NCBI GenBank assembly: GCA_944322545.1
Contig: CALUPF010000029.1
Coordinates: forward strand, 1-52,825
DNA length: 52,825 bases
Origin: Candidatus Gastranaerophilales bacterium
GTDB taxonomy: Bacteria > Cyanobacteriota > Vampirovibrionia > Gastranaerophilales > Gastranaerophilaceae
Direction of reading: 5' to 3'
Shown here piece after piece: positions 51,275 through 52,825 of this stretch (the first letter of the stretch is position 1; each line of letters starts with the position of its first letter). The position numbers were made by a program, and so were the translations under genes. Below the pieces are notes generated by a model. The model had not been told where the DNA came from and searched no databases. It worked only from the letters and a program-made list of their open reading frames with translations.

Positions 51275-52126
51275 ATGTATAACTCAATTATTCAAGCTGA
51301 ATGTGTTGCACTTAATGAGCTTAACGACCTATTTATAGATCTTGATTACACGAAATGTAATGAAAAAAGAGGCTTTAATGTTTACAGAAGCAGAAGTTTT
51401 AATCAAAAAAATAAAAAATATCTTCAATTAGATGAAATCAAAGAAGCTTTAAAAATGATTGATAAAACAAAATTAAAATTCATCTACATCACAGGCAAAA
51501 ACTCAATGTCTCATCCAGAATTCAATCATATTTTAAGACACTGCTTGACGTACGCATCAGTGACGATATTTACAGACGGAAGCAACATAAATGATAAAAA
51601 ATCAAGATTTTTAAAAAGAGTTGAAGAGGAAGGTAACAATGAAATTATATTTAAGGTAGAAATAAATCACTATGACGAAAAAACAAATGATGAAATATCA
51701 GGTAGAGGTTCATTTAGAAAAGCTCTTCATGCAATAAACTCGCTAAACAAATACGGCTTTAACCCAATATTATTAATAAACTGCGAAAAATCACAAATTA
51801 ACGATTTAAAAGAAGGATTCAAAGAACTAGGACAAAAATTCAAGTTTGAAACAGAAGATATAAATTTCTCATTTATTCCCAATATTAAAAACCCAAAAGA
51901 TTCAGAAGCAATTGAAAAAACGAATTCTAACATAAAATTAGACTGCATGTCTTGTAGAATTTTAGCAAAATCAGGAGTCTATAATTGTCCTATTTTGCTA
52001 AACGATTACAGAGGTCGTTCAGGGGGAAATCTACAAGATTTCAGTAAAAAATGCTACCTAGAAACAGGCGAATGTCAACGCTGCAAAGCAAATGGCAGAC
52101 CTTTGTATATAAATAACTGGAATTAA
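51275..52126 (+). CDS. Radical-SAM-like protein without cluster motif
   Basis: A 283-residue cytosolic protein with radical SAM topology: LFIDLDYTKCNEKRGFNVYR at the first strand, LQLDEIKEALKMIDKTKLKFIYITG, then FNHILRHCLTYASVTIFTDGSNI, KVEINHYDEKTNDEISGRGSFRKALHAINSLNKYGF and LLINCE. In place of CxxxCxxC it has C28-x3-R32-x2-N35, and the GGEP motif is replaced by TGKNS. Radical chemistry with a standard [4Fe-4S] cluster is therefore unlikely. The C-terminal 60 residues keep seven Cys (CMSC, NCPI, KKC, ECQRC), like a SPASM or zinc module. ATG 51275 gives a 10-base spacing to GGAGG; ATG 51266 is too close. Confidence 0.75.
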   Translation: MYNSIIQAECVALNELNDLFIDLDYTKCNEKRGFNVYRSRSFNQKNKKYLQLDEIKEALKMIDKTKLKFIYITGKNSMSHPEFNHILRHCLTYASVTIFTDGSNINDKKSRFLKRVEEEGNNEIIFKVEINHYDEKTNDEISGRGSFRKALHAINSLNKYGFNPILLINCEKSQINDLKEGFKELGQKFKFETEDINFSFIPNIKNPKDSEAIEKTNSNIKLDCMSCRILAKSGVYNCPILLNDYRGRSGGNLQDFSKKCYLETGECQRCKANGRPLYINNWN

Positions 52127-52138
52127 AACAAAAAAGAA

Positions 52139-52221
52139 CAGGTTAGAAAACTTTTAAACCAAGCCTACAAACTTTTTTTATCGCAACCCCGAAAAAAGTG
52201 CCTGGATGTATATCTAACCTG
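52139..52221. other. Structured inverted-repeat region before leuB end
   Basis: CAGGTTAGA (52139-52147) and TCTAACCTG (52213-52221) are perfectly complementary across 65 bases. The interior contains a second AT-rich stem (ACTTTTTT near 52171 with AAAAAAGT near 52192) around a CG-containing loop. It lies between two convergent genes (stop at 52126 and leuB stop at 52275). It may be a two-way terminator structure or a small structured RNA; no family recognised. Confidence 0.4.
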
Positions 52222-52274
52222 CCATGTTTATAATACCCAATTAGGCAAATTTTAAACACTAAATCAGCAAAATT

Positions 52275-52825
52275 TTACAAAGATGTTAAGATTTCTTGTG
52301 AAATCAAATCCCCCATTTTTGTAGTAGAAACAATGTTTTCTTTTATGGTGTTACTACCAACAATATCTTGAGTTCTGTATCCTTTTTTCAAAACAGACTT
52401 AACTGCATTTTCTATAGATATTGCAGCATCATCTTTTCCAAAACTATATCGCATCATCAAAGCAGCTGATAAAATAGTCGCAATTGGGTTAACGATATTT
52501 TTACCTTTCAAATCAGGCGCCGAGCCATGAATAGGCTCATACATACCTTTGTTATTATCAGAAAGACTCGCACTAGCTAACATGCCTAATGAACCTGGCA
52601 ACATTGAAGCTTCATCTGACAAAATATCACCAAAAATATTACCAGTTACAATAACATCAAATTGTTTAGGATTTCTAATCAATTGCATTGCGGCATTGTC
52701 GACATACATATGAGACAATTCAACTTCTGGATATTGATTAGATACTGATGTCACAACCTCGCGCCACAATCTAGAGGCATCTAAAACATTTGCTTTATCA
52801 ACAGAACAAACTTTTTTACCTCTTT
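52275..52825 (-). CDS. leuB: 3-isopropylmalate dehydrogenase, partial
   Basis: The C-terminal 183 residues of LeuB, which oxidatively decarboxylates 3-isopropylmalate in leucine synthesis. The reading frame stays open to the window edge, so the N-terminal half lies beyond 52825. Visible are [21 protein letters not shown], the substrate/metal region [81 protein letters not shown] and the C-terminal helix. The TTG inside the SRLWRE stretch at 52769 is not a start. The GNIFGD/SDEAS pattern and [10 protein letters not shown] fit LeuB better than isocitrate dehydrogenase. Confidence 0.95.
   Translation of the reverse strand, partial: RGKKVCSVDKANVLDASRLWREVVTSVSNQYPEVELSHMYVDNAAMQLIRNPKQFDVIVTGNIFGDILSDEASMLPGSLGMLASASLSDNNKGMYEPIHGSAPDLKGKNIVNPIATILSAALMMRYSFGKDDAAISIENAVKSVLKKGYRTQDIVGSNTIKENIVSTTKMGDLISQEILTSL

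Overview
The window is AT-rich, gene-dense bacterial chromosome with almost only vertically inherited housekeeping genes. No insertion sequence, prophage, CRISPR array or rRNA was seen. The best guess for the host is a non-photosynthetic relative of Cyanobacteria (Melainabacteria/Vampirovibrionia, Gastranaerophilales type). The main clue is a response regulator at 15909-16661 that reads like cyanobacterial RpaB. Supporting clues are a Gram-negative envelope (Skp-like chaperone, predicted beta-barrel protein, lipoprotein, SPOR and SpoIID proteins), split glycyl-tRNA synthetase (glyS without glyQ nearby) and many small secreted or coiled-coil proteins of unknown function. This placement is inference from protein resemblance; no 16S rRNA is present.

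Layout. 1-2.5 kb: small winged-helix protein, then tmk and serS on the minus strand. 2.6-6.8 kb: secreted protein, then a tight HEAT-queC-DUF366-SPOR operon and a hypothetical. 6.9-8.0 kb: structured leader, rpsL and rpsG, closed by a terminator without fusA/tuf. 8.0-8.46 kb: ORF-less promoter-terminator unit. 8.5-14.2 kb: M15 peptidase, beta-barrel protein, hisS, AI-2E-type permease, radical SAM protein. 14.2-16.7 kb: candidate ncRNA, class I fumarase, rpaB-like regulator. 16.9-22.3 kb: thrS-tsaD-secreted protein, then pyrF-ald. 22.3-30.7 kb: 1042-residue helicase-nuclease, HU, SpoIID-type protein, glyS, PDZ protein. 30.8-36.5 kb: a phosphorylase-family glucan enzyme, then a minus-strand cluster (P-loop kinase, nadD, yqeK, hisA-hisI-hisE fusion) and panD. 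36.7-42.9 kb: uvrA, lysozyme-like lipoprotein, glycosyltransferase, tRNA-Lys, purA. 43.1-44.6 kb: three small unknown proteins around mini-RNase III. 44.7-49.9 kb: gyrA, pgk, Alum_res-family PLP enzyme. 49.9-52.8 kb: Skp-like and coiled-coil secreted proteins, a 56-residue protein, a radical-SAM-like protein lacking its cluster motif, and the C-terminal half of leuB running off the end.

The most interesting signals are four. (1) A bipartite promoter-like motif, GGCAATT-N14-TACTTTATATA, occurs three times with identical spacing (8200, 32600, 43057). Two copies drive short ORF-less transcripts ending at terminators, and two sit beside AGTATATACT palindromes. (2) The phosphorylase-family protein has Ser430 where the PLP-anchoring Lys is expected. 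(3) A full-length radical-SAM-fold protein has lost two of three cluster cysteines and the GGEP motif but keeps a Cys-rich C-terminus. (4) Three genes (2629, 14501, 44322) have a -10 box ending exactly six bases before ATG and no Shine-Dalgarno, suggesting leaderless mRNAs.
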